Positions 33,995-43,240 of a DNA stretch of 64,000 nt are shown here, in pieces (the stretch's first letter is position 1; every line of letters begins with the position of its first letter). The notes below the pieces were generated by a model, which did not search any database, was not told the origin of the DNA, and worked only from the letters and a program-made list of their open reading frames with translations. The position numbers and the translations under genes were made by a program. Source of the DNA: Clostridium gasigenes (GTDB lineage Bacteria; Bacillota; Clostridia; Clostridiales; Clostridiaceae); the NCBI RefSeq assembly GCF_900104115.1, contig NZ_FNJM01000004.1, positions 124,001 through 188,000 of the forward strand. Reading direction: 5' to 3'.

Positions 33995-34747
33995 ATGTTA
34001 AATATAGAAGTATTAAATATGATTGGGGAAAGAGTTATGAGAAGAAGTGCATTAATGCAATTTAAAAGGTTTGAAGTAAATGGTGAGTATAGAGATATAC
34101 AAATTGAATTAGATGCTATTTTAGATGGGGATGTAGATGCAATTAAAATAAAAAGTAGAGGATCAGCAGAATTTACAGGTAATGTAATAGCTAAAGAAGC
34201 AAGATTTGGAGGATTATGCAAAATAGGTGGGAACTGCAATATTGATTTTCTTGAAATCTGTGGAGAAAGTAAAATAGATGGTAATATAATTGCAGATGAA
34301 CTTATTGTTGATGGCAAACTTAAATGTAATGGTAAATTGTTAGAATGTAATAAGATTAAATTATCTGGAACTATAACTTCTGGAGGAGAACTTAAGGCTA
34401 GTGTAGCAACTGGAAAAGGTGGATTAGTTTTAGAAAAAATAGAAAGTGATAACATAGATTTAATCTTTAATAAAAAGACAACTTTAAAAGAAATTAAAGG
34501 TACAAAAATTAATATAATAGGGACTAAATCAAAAGGATTTATAAGTAAATGTTTATCTAAAGGGGGATCATTAGTTGAAATAAATAATATTGAGGGTAAT
34601 GATATTACTTTAGAAAATATTGAAGCAAAATCAGTTAAGGGACACAATATAAAAATAGGGGGAAACTGTATTATTGAAAAAGTAGAATATACAGGTGAAA
34701 TTAACATAAATGCTAATTCAAAGGTTACTAAGAAAATTAAATTATAA
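33995..34747 (+). CDS. bactofilin-like polymer-forming protein
   Basis: A protein of up to 250 residues made of short beta repeats with regularly placed hydrophobic residues and glycines (FTGNVIAKEARFGG, CKIGGNCNIDFLEICG, SKIDGNIIADELIVDG), as in bactofilins (PF04519), which form right-handed beta-helix filaments on membranes. In family proteins the beta domain is near the N-terminus with flexible flanks; here it fills the whole length. The start is uncertain. ATG 33995 and 34019 lack a ribosome binding site, while ATG 34037 has GGGGAAAG eight bases before it. It precedes an acetyltransferase gene by 34 bases and may share its transcript. Confidence 0.6.
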   Translation: MLNIEVLNMIGERVMRRSALMQFKRFEVNGEYRDIQIELDAILDGDVDAIKIKSRGSAEFTGNVIAKEARFGGLCKIGGNCNIDFLEICGESKIDGNIIADELIVDGKLKCNGKLLECNKIKLSGTITSGGELKASVATGKGGLVLEKIESDNIDLIFNKKTTLKEIKGTKINIIGTKSKGFISKCLSKGGSLVEINNIEGNDITLENIEAKSVKGHNIKIGGNCIIEKVEYTGEININANSKVTKKIKL

Positions 34748-34781
34748 GTAAATATAGTGTGGATGAGGGAGTATATAAATA

Positions 34782-35270
34782 ATGGAGTTTAGACTAGGAA
34801 CTAATGAAGATATGAATAAAATTTGTGAAATTCTAAAGGACGTTGTAAAACATAAAGCCCATGGAATGAATTGGACAGATTTTTATCCGAATAGAGAGGT
34901 ATTTCAAATAGACATAGACAATGAACATTTATATGTATTAGTAGATAAAGAAATTTTAGGTGTTGTAGTTTTAAATAATATAGAAGATCCTAATTATAAA
35001 ACTATTACTTGGAAAAATAACGAAGAATATTTAGTGATACATAGAATTTTCACATCATATAATACTAGAGGCAAAGGATTTGGAAGAATACTAATAAATA
35101 AAAGTATAGAACTTGCAAAAAAAAATAATTTAAAATCAATTAGATTAGATACTTTTAGTGAAAATATTAGTGCTCAAGGATTTTATAAGAAACAAGGGTT
35201 TAAATACACTGGAACTGTTAATTTACAAGGAAAACCTGGAGAATTTTATTGCTATGAATTATTAATTTAA
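34782..35270 (+). CDS. GNAT-family N-acetyltransferase
   Basis: An acetyl-CoA-dependent acetyltransferase, 162 residues. The acetyl-CoA binding segment RIFTSYNTRGKGFGRILIN lies near residues 87-105, and the late motif NISAQGFYKKQGFKYTG near residues 127-143; both are standard GNAT features. The N-terminal opening (FRLGTNEDMNKICEILKD) is also typical. GAGGG precedes the ATG at an adequate distance. The substrate cannot be inferred; the neighbours (bactofilin-like protein, methionine importer) do not indicate one. Confidence 0.88.
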   Translation: MEFRLGTNEDMNKICEILKDVVKHKAHGMNWTDFYPNREVFQIDIDNEHLYVLVDKEILGVVVLNNIEDPNYKTITWKNNEEYLVIHRIFTSYNTRGKGFGRILINKSIELAKKNNLKSIRLDTFSENISAQGFYKKQGFKYTGTVNLQGKPGEFYCYELLI

Positions 35271-35312
35271 GATACTGTAAGAAAATATATTGTAAAAATT
35301 ATAAAATAAGTA

Positions 35313-35341
35313 TTGACAAAATTATCAGAAAATTATATATT
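35313..35341 (+). promoter_or_regulatory. promoter of the methionine importer operon
   Basis: TTGACA at 35313 and TATATT at 35336 are 17 bases apart, about 40 bases before the SAM-I aptamer. Confidence 0.7.
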
Positions 35342-35377
35342 AATAGCAACAACAAAAACTAAATAGTGTTTAAGATA

Positions 35378-35568
35378 TTTCTTATCTAGAGTGGTGGAGG
35401 GACTGGCCCTGTGAAACCCAGCAACCAATGTTTATTAAAAACATTGCAAAAAAGCAAATAAACTTAGCTTTGCTAAATTTATTATGTTGTTAATTTTGTA
35501 TTGTAGTTATTAACAAATTGGTGCTAATTCCTGTAGCTTTTTTTAAAAGCTAAAAGATGAGAGAGTAA
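35378..35568 (+). promoter_or_regulatory. SAM-I riboswitch (S-box) for metNIQ
   Basis: The S-box core is present: CTTATC, AGAGTGGTGGAGGGACTGG, CCCTGTGAAACCCAGCAACC, GGTGCTAATTCCTG and the closing GATGAG that pairs with CTTATC. The region between CAACC and GGTGCTAATTCC is enlarged to about 100 bases by extra paired segments. SAM binding should expose the terminator at 35586 and reduce methionine import. Confidence 0.93.
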
Positions 35569-35585
35569 ATTAATAGGTGATATGC

Positions 35586-35622
35586 GCGCTCTAGAGATTT
35601 ATTCTCTAGAGTGCTTTTTTAT
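35586..35622 (+). terminator. SAM riboswitch terminator
   Basis: GCGCTCTAGAGA pairs with TCTCTAGAGTGC and is followed by TTTTTTATTT. Confidence 0.88.
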
Positions 35623-35685
35623 TTATAAAAATAAAAATGGGAAAATTTACACCCCAGGGGTGTTATAAGGAGGAGTAATGGTTCT

Positions 35686-36651
35686 ATGATAAAAATTAAT
35701 GGAGTAACTAAGAGTTTTGGAAAAGTAGAAGTGTTAAAAGGTATTTCAGTTAATATAAAACAAGGTGAAATTTATGGACTTATAGGACATAGTGGGGCTG
35801 GTAAATCAACTTTACTTAGATGCATAAATGGTTTAGAAAGCTATGATGGCGGATCAATTAAAGTAATGGGAAAAGAAGTTAAAGATTTAAATCAAAAGGA
35901 ACTAAGAGAATTTAGAAAAGATTTAGGAATGATATTTCAAGGGTTTAATCTTTTAAAGAGAAAAAATGTGTTTGATAATATAGCATTACCTCTAGAAGTT
36001 TGGGGATATACAAAAGAAGATATAAATAAAAAAGTGAATGATTTATTAAGATTAGTTGGTCTTGAAGATAAAGCTAAAAGTAAGCCAGAAGAACTAAGCG
36101 GGGGACAAAAACAAAGAGTTGCAATAGCAAGGGCTCTAGCATTAGAGCCAAAGATATTACTTTGTGATGAAGCAACATCAGCTTTAGATCCTAAAATTAC
36201 AAAGGATATTTTATCATTACTATATAAAATAAATAAAGAATTTGGAATAACAATTGTTATTGTTACCCACCAAATGGAAGTTGTTAAGGAGGTTTGTGAG
36301 AAGGTCGCTTTAATAGAAAGGGGCTTTTTAAAAGCAGAAGGCAAGTCAGAAGATCTTTTCTTAAAACCAGGAGTATATCTTAAGAAATTCTTAGGAGAGC
36401 AGGAAGATGAAACACTACCAGAAAGTGGGGTTAACATAAAGCTATTTTTCCCAAGTACATCCTCAGAAAATGCTTTAATCACAAAAATGGCTAGAGATTT
36501 AAATGTGGATTTTTCAATAGTTTGGGGCAAGCTAGAAAAATTTAGAGATAGTGTACTTGGGAGCTTAGTTATAAATATTTTAGAAAAAGATAAAGAAAAA
36601 GTAATGAACTATTTAGAAGATAAAAATATAATATTGGAGGTGATTAAGTAA
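35686..36651 (+). CDS. metN: methionine ABC transporter ATP-binding protein
   Basis: The ATPase of the D/L-methionine importer, 321 residues. Walker [10 protein letters not shown] is near residue 36, signature [10 protein letters not shown] near 138, Walker [14 protein letters not shown] near 158 and the H-loop VTHQME. After the ATPase domain comes a C-terminal NIL (ACT-like) domain of about 80 residues, which in MetN senses cytoplasmic methionine and shuts off transport. Start ATG lies after AAGGAGGAG, and the stop shares one base with metI. The SAM riboswitch upstream confirms the pathway. Confidence 0.95.
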   Translation: MIKINGVTKSFGKVEVLKGISVNIKQGEIYGLIGHSGAGKSTLLRCINGLESYDGGSIKVMGKEVKDLNQKELREFRKDLGMIFQGFNLLKRKNVFDNIALPLEVWGYTKEDINKKVNDLLRLVGLEDKAKSKPEELSGGQKQRVAIARALALEPKILLCDEATSALDPKITKDILSLLYKINKEFGITIVIVTHQMEVVKEVCEKVALIERGFLKAEGKSEDLFLKPGVYLKKFLGEQEDETLPESGVNIKLFFPSTSSENALITKMARDLNVDFSIVWGKLEKFRDSVLGSLVINILEKDKEKVMNYLEDKNIILEVIK

Positions 36652-37286
36652 TGTTTAAAATAGTAAGTGAAGCTTTAGGTGACACACTTATAATGGTATT
36701 TTTCTCAACAGTATTCTCAGTAATGTTAGGATTTGTTATTGCAATAATATTAACAGTTACAGCACCAAAGGGATTAAAGGAAAATAAAATAATTTATAAA
36801 TCGCTAGATGTAATAATAAATATTTTAAGAGGATTTCCATTTGTAATATTAATGGTATTTATGATTCCACTTACAAAAGCATTAGTTGGAACATATATAG
36901 GCATAATAGGTGCAATTGTACCATTAACAATAGCATCTGCACCATTTGTAGCTAGAGTAATAGAATCATCATTAAAAGAAGTAGATTCAGGAGTTGTAGA
37001 AGCTGCAAAGTCTTTTGGGGCAACAGATGCACAAATAATATTTAAAGTTATGATAAAAGAGGCAATCCCTTCAATAATATCAGGTTTAACTTTAATAATA
37101 ATAAGTATTATAGGATACTCAGCAATGGCAGGTTCTGTAGGTGCTGGAGGTCTTGGACATGTAGCTATAACATATGGTTATCAAAGATTCCAAACAGATA
37201 TTATGATTACTACAGTAATAATATTAATAGTTATAGTTCAAGGATTACAATCACTGGGAAATTATATATACAAAAAACTTTCATAA
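36651..37286 (+). CDS. metI: methionine ABC transporter permease
   Basis: Membrane subunit of the methionine importer, 211 residues with five or six helices. The cytoplasmic coupling loop VVEAAKSFGATDAQIIFKVMIKEA near residue 115 is the MetI version of the EAA motif that docks on MetN. The family length of about 215 residues fits. It begins at the last base of metN, with GGAGGTGA upstream, so translation is coupled. It is followed after 113 bases by the substrate-binding lipoprotein. Confidence 0.95.
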   Translation: MFKIVSEALGDTLIMVFFSTVFSVMLGFVIAIILTVTAPKGLKENKIIYKSLDVIINILRGFPFVILMVFMIPLTKALVGTYIGIIGAIVPLTIASAPFVARVIESSLKEVDSGVVEAAKSFGATDAQIIFKVMIKEAIPSIISGLTLIIISIIGYSAMAGSVGAGGLGHVAITYGYQRFQTDIMITTVIILIVIVQGLQSLGNYIYKKLS

Positions 37287-37399
37287 TATAAGAACTATAG
37301 GATAAAAAAATAAGTTATGAAATAAAATTATAAGTAATGAAAAGTTAAAATGTTATAAAGAAAATAATAAAAAATAAAGATAAATGGAGGAGAATAATT

Positions 37400-38218
37400 A
37401 TGAAAAGAAAATCAATAATTTCAGTTTTATTAACAGGGGTTTTAGCGTTATCATTAATAGGTTGTGGATCTAAAGGTAATACAGCTGGTGATGACAAAAT
37501 AATTAAAATAGGAGTAACACCAGTCCCACATAAAGAAATAGTAGAACACATAAAACCACAATTAGAAGAAGCAGGATATACATTAGAGATAGTTGAGTTT
37601 ACAGATTATGTAACTCCAAATGAAGCTTTAGCAGATGGAAGCTTAGATGCAAACTACTTCCAACACATTGCTTATTTAAATGAAACTAATAAAAGTAAAA
37701 ACTTAGACTTAACATACACAGCAGAAATTCATTTGGAACCAATTGCATTATACTCAAAAAAATATAAAAAAGTTTCTGAGATAGCAGATGGAGCAACTAT
37801 TGCAATTCCAAATGATCCATCAAATGAAGCTAGAGCATTAAAATTATTAGAAGCGCAAGGATTAATTAAGGTAAAAGATGGAGCGCTTATAACACCTATA
37901 GATATAACAGAAAACACTAAAAATTTAAAGTTTAAAGAACTAGAGGCAGCTCAATTACCAAGAGTATTAGATGATGTAGATGCTGCTATTATAAATGGTA
38001 ACTATGCAATAGAGGCTGGATTAAATCCATCATCAGATGCTTTGGTTATAGAAGATAAAGATGCGGAAGCTGCTAAAATTTATAGAAATATATTAGCTGT
38101 TAAAAAAGGTAATGAAAAAATAGAAAAGATAGAAGCTTTAACAAAAGCATTAACTTCAGAAGAAACAAAGAAATTTATTGAAGAAAAATATAATGGAGCT
38201 GTAATTCCATCATTCTAA
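37400..38218 (+). CDS. metQ: methionine-binding lipoprotein
   Basis: Extracytoplasmic substrate receptor of the importer, 272 residues, NlpA/MetQ family. The signal peptide ends at a lipobox (SLIGC, Cys near residue 22) for lipid anchoring. The family sequence then follows: IKIGVTPVPHKEI, a FTDYVTPNEALADGSLDANYFQH motif near residue 70, and IAIPNDPSNEARALKLLE near residue 135. TGGAGGAG precedes the ATG. It is the last gene of the SAM-regulated metNIQ operon, closed by a strong terminator. Confidence 0.95.
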   Translation: MKRKSIISVLLTGVLALSLIGCGSKGNTAGDDKIIKIGVTPVPHKEIVEHIKPQLEEAGYTLEIVEFTDYVTPNEALADGSLDANYFQHIAYLNETNKSKNLDLTYTAEIHLEPIALYSKKYKKVSEIADGATIAIPNDPSNEARALKLLEAQGLIKVKDGALITPIDITENTKNLKFKELEAAQLPRVLDDVDAAIINGNYAIEAGLNPSSDALVIEDKDAEAAKIYRNILAVKKGNEKIEKIEALTKALTSEETKKFIEEKYNGAVIPSF

Positions 38219-38237
38219 GATGAAAAATTAAAACTTA

Positions 38238-38285
38238 AAATCCCGGGATAAGATTTTAAATAGCAATCTTATTCCGGGATTTATT
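38238..38285 (+). terminator. terminator of the metNIQ operon
   Basis: AAATCCCGGGATAAGATT pairs with AATCTTATTCCGGGATTT (one mismatch) around a short loop. Confidence 0.8.
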
Positions 38286-38447
38286 ATTTATAGATATCGT
38301 ATAAAGGCTTGTAGTTTAATAGGTAGATAAGAAAAAGCTATAAATTCTATGTTGAAAATAATATAAAAGTAAGAGACAATAGAATTAGTAAAGTAGAAGA
38401 GTTACTTTAGAAATAGTAAGTAAAATAAATTTTTTGGAGGAATAATC

Positions 38448-39485
38448 ATGGAATTAGGAATTAATAGACAATATGTTTTAAATACTGCAAAGGAATTATT
38501 AGAGTTTAACAGTCCAAGTGGGTTTTGCTTTGATATTATGGATATAATAGAGAAAAAAGCAAAGGGTTTTGGGTATAACTTTGAAAAGACTAATAAAGGT
38601 TGTGGAATAATTACGCTGCCGGGAAAAAGTAATGAAAAGGTAATTGGATTATCTGCTCATGTAGATACTTTAGGAGCTATGGTTAGGTCAATAACGTCTA
38701 ATGGAACTTTGAAATTTACTTTAATAGGTGGACCAATTGTTCCAACTTTAGACGGAGAATATTGCACAATCAGAACAAGGGATGGAAAATTATATTCAGG
38801 AACATTTTTAAGCACAAGTCCAGCAGCTCATGTTTTTGAAGATAGTTCTACAAAGAAAAGAGATCCTAAAAATATGGAAATAAGAATTGATGAAGTAGTA
38901 TCATCAAAGGATGATGTGAAAAAATTGGGAATTTGTGCTGGAGATTTTATATTTATTGATCCAAAAACAACAATAACAGAAAGTGGTTTTATAAAATCAA
39001 GATTCATAGATGATAAAGCAAGTGTTGCAGCATTAATGGGATTGTTGGAACTTATGAGCCGAGAAAACATAACACCTTTATATAAGACAAAAATATTTAT
39101 ATCAACTTATGAAGAGGTTGGACATGGTAGTGCATATATTCCATCAGACATAACAGAAATGATAGCTGTAGACATGGGATGTATAGGAGATGATTTAAGT
39201 TGCACAGAATATGATGTTTCAATATGTGCAAAAGATTCATCAGGTCCTTATGACTATAATATGACAACAGCTTTAGTTAACCTAGCGAAAGAAAATAATA
39301 TAGATTTTGCAGTAGATATTTATCCGATGTATGGTTCGGATGTGAGCTCTGCATTAAAGGCTGGAAATAATATTAGAGGGGCATTAATAGGACCTGGGGT
39401 TCATGCTTCACATGGTATGGAAAGAACACATTATAGAGGAATTGAGAATACAATTAAACTAGTATATCTATACTTAACAAAGTAA
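38448..39485 (+). CDS. M42 family metallo-aminopeptidase
   Basis: A cytoplasmic di-zinc (or cobalt) aminopeptidase, 345 residues, of the M42 glutamyl-aminopeptidase/PepA group that forms tetrahedral shells. Metal and catalytic residues are in LSAHVDTLG near residue 70 (His), FIDDKASVAAL near residue 188 (Asp), STYEEVGHG near residue 223 (Glu-Glu), VDMG near residue 243 and the late HASHGMERTH near residue 328. A strong GGAGGA lies seven bases before the ATG. It stands alone between the met operon and an ABC exporter. Confidence 0.92.
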   Translation: MELGINRQYVLNTAKELLEFNSPSGFCFDIMDIIEKKAKGFGYNFEKTNKGCGIITLPGKSNEKVIGLSAHVDTLGAMVRSITSNGTLKFTLIGGPIVPTLDGEYCTIRTRDGKLYSGTFLSTSPAAHVFEDSSTKKRDPKNMEIRIDEVVSSKDDVKKLGICAGDFIFIDPKTTITESGFIKSRFIDDKASVAALMGLLELMSRENITPLYKTKIFISTYEEVGHGSAYIPSDITEMIAVDMGCIGDDLSCTEYDVSICAKDSSGPYDYNMTTALVNLAKENNIDFAVDIYPMYGSDVSSALKAGNNIRGALIGPGVHASHGMERTHYRGIENTIKLVYLYLTK

Positions 39486-39511
39486 AATCTAAATAATAGG
39501 AAACAATAAAT

Positions 39512-39555
39512 TAAGGCATCTTAAAAAAACAGACTAGTTTTTTGAAGATGCCTTA
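39512..39555. repeat. short intergenic hairpin repeat, compact copy
   Basis: TAAGGCATCTTAAAAAA pairs imperfectly with TTTTTTGAAGATGCCTTA around CAGACTAG. It is the cleanest copy of the repeat family. Confidence 0.6.
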
Positions 39556-39604
39556 AAGTGAGAAAGAAGTTCTTTGGATCATTATAGATAAGGAGATGAC
39601 TAAT

Positions 39605-40507
39605 ATGGGTGTTTTAAAAGTTGACAATTTAACAAAAGATTACGGTAATAATAAAGGCGTATTTGATGTATCCTTTGAGATTGAAGAAGGTGAAGTTTTT
39701 GGATTTTTAGGACCAAATGGAGCGGGGAAAACAACTACTATTAGGCATATATTAGGATTTTCAAAACCTAAAAAGGGTAACGTATCAGTTCTTGGGATCA
39801 ATAGTTGGGATAAGCCAGAAGTTATTCAAAAGGAACTTGGATATCTACCTGGTGAAATTACTTTTCCTGGTGATATGACAGGTACTGCATTTATAAAGAT
39901 GATTGCGAATATGCGTGAAATGACTAATATGAGTAGAGCAGAGGAACTTATAGAAATCTTTGAATTGGACCCAAGTGGCGACTTGAAAAGAATGTCAAAA
40001 GGTATGAAGCAAAAAATTGGTATTGTGTGTGCCTTTATGCATAGTCCTAAAATATTAATTTTAGATGAACCTACAAGTGGGCTTGATCCTTTGATGCAAA
40101 GCAAATTTATAAGTTTAATAGCATCTGAAAAAGCTAATGGGAAAACTATATTGATGTCTTCTCATATATTTGAAGAGGTAGAGAAAACCTGTGATAGAAT
40201 TGCAATTATAAAAAGAGGAAGAATTATAGAAACAATTGATTCATCTAAGCTAAAACATGGAAAGCAAAAATTCTTTAAAATTGAATTTGAAAGTGAAGAT
40301 CATTGCGAGAGATTCAGTAAAGAAGAACTTAAATTCATTAGTATTAATATTGATAAAAAGCAAGTTAATATAAATGTGCAAGACGAGGAAATTAATGAAT
40401 TAATTCAAATATTATCAAGGTATAAAATTAAATATTTAAAGGAGATTAAGCATACATTAGAAGATTATTTTATGCATTTTTACGGAGGCGAAGAATATGA
40501 TAAGTAA
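39605..40507 (+). CDS. ABC transporter ATP-binding protein
   Basis: The ATPase of an ABC-2 type exporter, about 300 residues. Walker A GPNGAGKTTT is near residue 38, the signature is MSKGMKQKIG, Walker B is ILILDEPTSGLDP and the H-loop is SSHIFEE. The C-terminal extension is typical of drug- or envelope-stress exporters of this class. Start 39605 is preferred because AAGGAG is nine bases upstream; ATG 39596 would be only one base from it. The gene overlaps its permease by 11 bases. The substrate is unknown. Confidence 0.87.
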   Translation: MGVLKVDNLTKDYGNNKGVFDVSFEIEEGEVFGFLGPNGAGKTTTIRHILGFSKPKKGNVSVLGINSWDKPEVIQKELGYLPGEITFPGDMTGTAFIKMIANMREMTNMSRAEELIEIFELDPSGDLKRMSKGMKQKIGIVCAFMHSPKILILDEPTSGLDPLMQSKFISLIASEKANGKTILMSSHIFEEVEKTCDRIAIIKRGRIIETIDSSKLKHGKQKFFKIEFESEDHCERFSKEELKFISINIDKKQVNINVQDEEINELIQILSRYKIKYLKEIKHTLEDYFMHFYGGEEYDK

Positions 40508-41282
40508 ACCGCTACTTAAGCAAATAATAAAATCAAATTATAAATTGATGTTACTTTTCTCAGGGGTATTAAGTGTGTTTTTAACTGTTATGACAATAGT
40601 TTTTACTCCTTCAACTATAAAAGGCGTTGAAAATATCGCAGCAGATAGTGTAATTGCACAAATGTTTGCTGGAAATAATACGCTTATTGGATTCATGTCA
40701 AATTCTTTCTATGTAATGATGGCAATTATATTTCCTATGGTGTATTCAATAATAGTAGGTAATAGATTAATTGCAGGTCAGGTAGATAGGGGATCTATGG
40801 CATATTTACTATCAACTCCAACTAAGAGAAATAAAATTACTATTACTTCAGCATTATACTTTATCTGTTCTCTAGCATTTATGTGGATAATAGCATCTAT
40901 TGTTGGTATTGTAGCAGGTGAAATATTTCAACCGGATGCTTTAGATGTAGAAAAATTTTTAATGCTGAATATGGGATGCTTTTTATATCACTTTGCAATT
41001 AGTAGTATATGTTTCTCTTCATCTTGTATATTCAATTTATCAAAGAATTCCTTAGCAATTGGAGCAGGAGTACCTCTAGGATTTTTTGTTATTAATCTTA
41101 TGGCTACCCTTTCTGATGAACTAAGTTTTTTGAAATATTTCACACTAAATACTTTATTCGATACAAAGTCTATTATGAGTAAAGAAGGGTATGGGATAGA
41201 TTTCATTGTGTTAACTATTATTGGAATTGTATTATATATGGTGGGAATTAAGGTATTTAAGGAAAAAGACTTACCACTATAA
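40497..41282 (+). CDS. ABC-2 type permease
   Basis: Membrane partner of the preceding ATPase, 261 residues with about six helices. The sequence NRLIAGQVDRGSMAYLLSTPTKRNKI near residues 83-108 is the conserved cytoplasmic element of ABC-2 permeases of the YtrF/NatB group. It starts within the ATPase gene, using an AGGCGAAG-like site, so translation is coupled. No regulator is adjacent, and the exported compound cannot be inferred. Confidence 0.83.
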   Translation: MISKPLLKQIIKSNYKLMLLFSGVLSVFLTVMTIVFTPSTIKGVENIAADSVIAQMFAGNNTLIGFMSNSFYVMMAIIFPMVYSIIVGNRLIAGQVDRGSMAYLLSTPTKRNKITITSALYFICSLAFMWIIASIVGIVAGEIFQPDALDVEKFLMLNMGCFLYHFAISSICFSSSCIFNLSKNSLAIGAGVPLGFFVINLMATLSDELSFLKYFTLNTLFDTKSIMSKEGYGIDFIVLTIIGIVLYMVGIKVFKEKDLPL

Positions 41283-41502
41283 GAGATCTAAAAGAAAATA
41301 CATCAGAATATGATTAGTTATTTCTTTGAAGCGCTCTAACACTAGAAAAAATATTAATAGATGATAGGGCATAGTTTAGTTTAATCTATGCCTTATTTAT
41401 GTTTTAAGTAGTAACAAACAGACCCTCCATTTAATATAATATATAAAGGAATAATTATAACAAAGATATATAGCTTAGGTTGTATATGAGGAGGGGAGTT
41501 AA

Positions 41503-42186
41503 TTGGCAAAGTGGGTATTAGATCCAGGGCATGGAGGAGATGATACTGGTGCAATAGGTGTAAATGGTAGGAAAGAATCAGATATTGTTTTAGAAGCGGT
41601 TTTAGAAGCAAAAAGACATTTAGAAAGAAATGGAGAGACTGTTTTATTAACAAGGGAATCAGATACATTTATTGATCCAAGGGGAAGATTTGACATAGCA
41701 AATAACTGGAAGGCAGATTACTTTGTAAGCTTTCATATGAACTCGTTATCAGATAATTTAATAACAGGAACAGAAATATTCTTATTTGGAAAAGAGAATA
41801 AGACAGAAAAATTAACGAAATTTATACGAGATGAAGTGTTATCTAATTTAAAATCAGATGATAGAGGAATCAAACAAGCTAATTTTAGTGTTCTAAAAGA
41901 AACAAAAATGCCAGCAGTATTAATTAAAGCAGATTTTCTATCAAATGAAGAAGTAGAGAAAACATTCAATAGTAAAAAATATGGGTACATGGTAGCTAAG
42001 GGATGCTTAGCTATGGTTGATAAAGTGATACTTGAAACTCCAATAACGAAACCAAAACCACTATCTAATAAAGCCTGGAGAATATGTGTAGGTTACTATA
42101 AAGATTATAATGATGCACATAATGCTCTAGAAGAAGCCAATAAAAATGGAGTTAAAGATGCATATATAATTCCATATGAAGGTTAA
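41503..42186 (+). CDS. N-acetylmuramoyl-L-alanine amidase
   Basis: Cleaves the amide bond between muramic acid and the stem peptide of peptidoglycan. The Amidase_3 domain starts immediately (WVLDPGHGGDDTGA, first zinc His near residue 9), with the second zinc His in VSFHMNS near residue 77 and a variant of the catalytic Glu region in PAVLIKADFLSN near residue 143, where many relatives have a Glu. A short SPOR-like segment (WRICVGYYKDYNDAHNALEEA) follows from about residue 188. No signal peptide is visible, so release may depend on mother-cell lysis or another route. TTG start with GAGGGGAG upstream. Confidence 0.85.
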   Translation: MAKWVLDPGHGGDDTGAIGVNGRKESDIVLEAVLEAKRHLERNGETVLLTRESDTFIDPRGRFDIANNWKADYFVSFHMNSLSDNLITGTEIFLFGKENKTEKLTKFIRDEVLSNLKSDDRGIKQANFSVLKETKMPAVLIKADFLSNEEVEKTFNSKKYGYMVAKGCLAMVDKVILETPITKPKPLSNKAWRICVGYYKDYNDAHNALEEANKNGVKDAYIIPYEG

Positions 42187-42188
42187 AT

Positions 42189-42226
42189 AAAAGTCGATCA
42201 CAAAAAAGTGATCGACTTTTATTTAT
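42189..42226. terminator. bidirectional terminator after the amidase
   Basis: AAAAGTCGATCAC pairs with GTGATCGACTTTT around AAAAAA; T-run follows on both strands. Confidence 0.85.
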
Positions 42227-42248
42227 TTAAAACAACTAGAATAGATAT

Positions 42249-42279
42249 AAAAATAAGGGCACTAAGATTAGCGCCCTTC
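42249..42279 (-). terminator. terminator of the YczE-like gene
   Basis: On the minus strand AAGGGCGCTAA pairs with TTAGTGCCCTT and TATTTTTAT follows. Confidence 0.8.
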
Positions 42280-42294
42280 AAAATTATCTGTAAA

Positions 42295-42966
42295 TTATTC
42301 AGTTATCTCATTAGCTATTGGTTCTAACTTATCATCACTATACACTACTGTATGAATAAATTTTTCTAATCGTGGCATAAAGAATTGTATTAATGGGCCT
42401 GTAAGTAGGGCTCCAATTATAGTTCCTATTCCAACTACTCCACCAAGTAAAAATCCAACAACAACAAAAGTTACATCAAGTCCTATACGAACTATACGAT
42501 ATTCAAGTTTTAATTTGTCAGATATAATAAATGGAATAATATCATTTGGAGCAACTCCAAGGTCTGTAGCCTTAAGTAATGAAAAACCTATAGCAATTAT
42601 TACACAGCTAAGAACTAAAAATAACATTTTAACTATCATAGTATAACTATCAAGATGAATATCTTTAAAAAGACTTATCATTAAATCAATGAATGGTCCA
42701 GCAGATATCATTGCAAGAACTGTACCTATATTTATAGATTTTCTTGAAAATATTAATATTATAACTAAAAAAGTAAAGGTAATGGCCATGTTTCCTATAC
42801 CAGGAGTTATACCAAGCATTTTAGCCAGTCCTTGAGTAAATACTGTAAAAGGATCAGAACCTATATTAGTTCCTATAAATATCGCAACACCTGTTTGAAT
42901 TATCCATACACCAAGAAAAAAGAATACTAATTTCTTAGTTAATTGTTTACAATTAAGTTTTTTCAT
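42295..42966 (-). CDS. YczE/YitT-like integral membrane protein
   Basis: A 223-residue membrane protein with about six helices. The pattern FFLGVWIIQTGVAIFIGTNIGSDPFTVFTQGLAKMLG at its start and LGVAPNDIIPFIISDKL in the middle matches the YczE/YyaS family of uncharacterised membrane proteins. GGAGGTTTAAGTA precedes the ATG on the minus strand. It is followed by its own terminator. No transport substrate or regulator can be inferred from neighbours. Confidence 0.8.
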   Translation of the reverse strand: MKKLNCKQLTKKLVFFFLGVWIIQTGVAIFIGTNIGSDPFTVFTQGLAKMLGITPGIGNMAITFTFLVIILIFSRKSINIGTVLAMISAGPFIDLMISLFKDIHLDSYTMIVKMLFLVLSCVIIAIGFSLLKATDLGVAPNDIIPFIISDKLKLEYRIVRIGLDVTFVVVGFLLGGVVGIGTIIGALLTGPLIQFFMPRLEKFIHTVVYSDDKLEPIANEITE

Positions 42967-43196
42967 TACTTAAACCTCCATATTATATAAAATATATAGC
43001 ACTCAAATACAATCAAGTATGAAATAAATAATAGCATAAAATGTTGAAAAAAGGAATAAAAAAATTAAAATGTTTATGTTTTCATATAATGTTTACATAA
43101 AACCGTCAAAAACATTCATTTTCTGTCATGGTTTTATATTTGCATAAAGTTAGACTTTTGCTAATTAGTTTAAAAAGAACAGGTGATTTCACAAAG

Positions 43197-43235
43197 AAAA
43201 AATATTACTGAAAATGAAAATTTTCAGTAATATTA
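43197..43235 (-). terminator. terminator of the FtsH-like gene
   Basis: On the minus strand AATATTACTGAAAA pairs with TTTTCAGTAATATT and TTTTTC follows. Confidence 0.8.
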
Positions 43236-43240
43236 TAAAC

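Noticed and set aside
43095-43140. Riboswitch or operator at ATAAAACC-GGTTTTAT between the YczE and FtsH genes
   Set aside because: It is a short inverted repeat with a long unstructured loop and no match to a known motif; chance is likely in AT-rich DNA.
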